64,000 bases of DNA from the NCBI RefSeq assembly GCF_003315075.1, contig NZ_QNRJ01000001.1:105158-169157 (forward strand), given 5' to 3'. The notes below the pieces were generated by a model that saw nothing but the letters and a program-made list of their open reading frames with translations, did no database searches and was not told the DNA's origin. Of this stretch, positions 62,926-64,000 are shown piece by piece. This DNA is from Rossellomorea aquimaris (lineage in GTDB: Bacteria; Bacillota; Bacilli; Bacillales; Bacillaceae_B). A program made the position numbers and the translations under genes. Every line of letters begins with the position of its first letter. Positions within the stretch are counted from its first letter, which is position 1.

Positions 62926-63717
62926 ATGAATATCTTTTTATATGAATTAAAGGCTTATCGTAAGTCCACGTTTATTTGGACCGGTGCACTCATTGTGTTA
63001 GTGATCCTGTTTATGTCAATGTTTCCTTCTATATCTAATGAAATTAATGAATTTAAGAAGCTCCTGGAAGGATTCCCAGAGGGAGTAAGAAAAGCGTTAG
63101 GTATTCAGGTGGACAGTATAGGCTCTCTAAATGGTTATTATTCGTATATTTTTTTATACATCACACTATGCGGTGCGATTCAAGCCATGAATCTGGGAAT
63201 CTCAATTAGCTCGAAGGAAATTCGTGAAAAGACAGCTGATTTTCTATTGACCAAACCAGTTACCCGTACGAAGATCCTTTCTTCTAAAATACTCGCAGCT
63301 TTAACATCGCTGCTTTTTACAAATATCGTGTATGTGATTGCAGCAATCACTGTGGCGAATGTCGTGAAAGTGGAGAATTTCAGTCTGTATGTATTCTTGC
63401 TGATTTCGTTAACTCTCTTTTTCAATCAATTGATTATGTTTGCCGTTGGAATCATCACTGCTGTTATATTTCCTAAGGTGAAATCGGTAATCAGCTTATC
63501 ACTCGGTGTCGTGTTTGCCTTTTTTCTAATAGGTATGGTTGCAGCTGCTGAGGAGGCTACTCGTTATTTATCTCCATTCAAGTACTTTGACTATAGTTAT
63601 ATCATGAACCATGAGGGATATGAATGGTCATTCCTGATCTTAGGGATGTTCTTGATTGTCCTTTCACTGATCGGAAGCTTCGTTATTTACAACAAAAAAG
63701 ATATTCATACGGTGTAA
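62926..63717 (+). CDS. ABC transporter permease 1
   Basis: The 263-residue protein has about six membrane helices (IWTGALIVLVILFMSMFP, ILAALTSLLFTNIVYVIAAI, SLSLGVVFAFFLIGMVAAAE) and the FLLTKPVTRTKILSSKILAA coupling region of ABC-2 type exporter permeases. ATG 62926 follows AAAGGAGG, six bases after the ATPase stop. It is paired with the next permease. Confidence 0.9.
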   Translation: MNIFLYELKAYRKSTFIWTGALIVLVILFMSMFPSISNEINEFKKLLEGFPEGVRKALGIQVDSIGSLNGYYSYIFLYITLCGAIQAMNLGISISSKEIREKTADFLLTKPVTRTKILSSKILAALTSLLFTNIVYVIAAITVANVVKVENFSLYVFLLISLTLFFNQLIMFAVGIITAVIFPKVKSVISLSLGVVFAFFLIGMVAAAEEATRYLSPFKYFDYSYIMNHEGYEWSFLILGMFLIVLSLIGSFVIYNKKDIHTV

Positions 63718-63733
63718 GGGGGAGGGGAACAAG

Positions 63734-64000
63734 ATGAACGTATATATAAGAGAAATGAAGGCTCACCGTAAATCCCTTATCATTTGGTGTATAGGGATGA
63801 TTGCCTTGATCGGTTCGGGTATGGGGAAGTTTGCAGGATTCTCTTCTTCAGGTCAATCCATGAATGAGCTAATGGCTCAAATGCCAAAATCACTTCAAGC
63901 ATTTCTAGGCGTAGGTAGTCTCGATATGTCGACTGCCAGTGGATTTTATGGAGTGCTCTTTCTGTATATAGGGTTGCTCACAACGATTCATGCAACAATG
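63734..64000 (+). CDS. ABC transporter permease 2, partial (runs off the window)
   Basis: The first 89 codons encode a second ABC-2 type permease similar in layout to permease 1: a start MNVYIREMKAHRKSLIIWCI, then a long loop with PKSLQAFLGVGSLDMSTASG and the first part of the second helix. GGGGAGGGG lies 4-8 bases before ATG 63734, 16 bases after permease 1. The gene has no stop before 64000. Confidence 0.88.
   Translation, partial: MNVYIREMKAHRKSLIIWCIGMIALIGSGMGKFAGFSSSGQSMNELMAQMPKSLQAFLGVGSLDMSTASGFYGVLFLYIGLLTTIHATM

Overview
The window looks like chromosome from a spore-forming member of the Bacillaceae, close to Bacillus/Rossellomorea. The reasons are the gudB - bdr(ypdA) - asparaginase - prsW - sleB - ypeB - ypfA - ypfB block, AGGAGG-type ribosome binding sites with many TTG/GTG starts, a tyrosyl T-box, a GerA-type germinant receptor operon and low-GC coding sequence. 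The genus is inferred, not proven. No rRNA, tRNA, prophage or CRISPR array was seen.

Layout. 1-8.6 kb: glutamate dehydrogenase, bacillithiol disulfide reductase, asparaginase, the PrsW protease, the cortex-lytic pair sleB-ypeB, and ypfA-ypfB. 8.6-9.2 kb: a palindromic MITE-like element breaks the usual order. 9.2-14.7 kb: an acetyltransferase, a frameshifted DUF2062 gene, pssA, a padR-chrA operon, and an unusual dihydroorotate-dehydrogenase-like/membrane fusion. 15-20 kb: secreted lipase, secreted M14 carboxypeptidase, a UspA protein and a SulP transporter. 20.2-25.5 kb: an arsenic operon (arsR, arsB, arsC, arsD, arsA, a Cys-phosphatase-like gene and a CC-motif HesB-like gene). 25.5-29 kb: two secreted proteases (M4 and S8). 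29-35 kb: an RsbR-like STAS protein, two acetyltransferases, and an SSS/DUF485 transporter pair beside a nonsense-interrupted AraC-type regulator. 35-40.6 kb: rlmN, MFS and DinB remnants, an FAD oxidoreductase, small genes and a G1P-dehydrogenase-like gene. 40.7-46.6 kb: marR-nitroreductase-ABM operon, an RNase J, an O-methyltransferase and T-box-controlled tyrZ. 46.6-48.2 kb: a second arsenic locus (arsR, arsP, a 36-residue CC peptide). 48.4-55 kb: GNAT/pentapeptide fusion, double ferritin-like protein, acetate transporter, a holin-like toxin peptide and a SWIM-SNF2 ATPase. 55.3-60.6 kb: a five-gene ger operon with two B subunits. 60.6-61.2 kb: a second, inverted copy of the MITE-like element with a perfect 8-bp target duplication. 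61.3 kb to the end: a TetR-controlled ABC exporter, cut by the window edge.

Themes. Two arsenic loci have distinct ArsR operators. Spore germination is represented by sleB-ypeB and the ger operon. Four secreted hydrolases lie within 14 kb. Intergenic space holds several repeat families: long hairpins with compensatory changes (1-228), a 526-530 bp composite MITE, a short GGACGGACC motif, and two 20-21 bp tandem arrays. The most unusual signals are the 13-bp hairpin that presents the ribosome binding site of the ferritin-like gene in its loop, the DHODH/membrane fusion with a duplicated AHDR module, the accessory ars genes, and a possible type I toxin locus.
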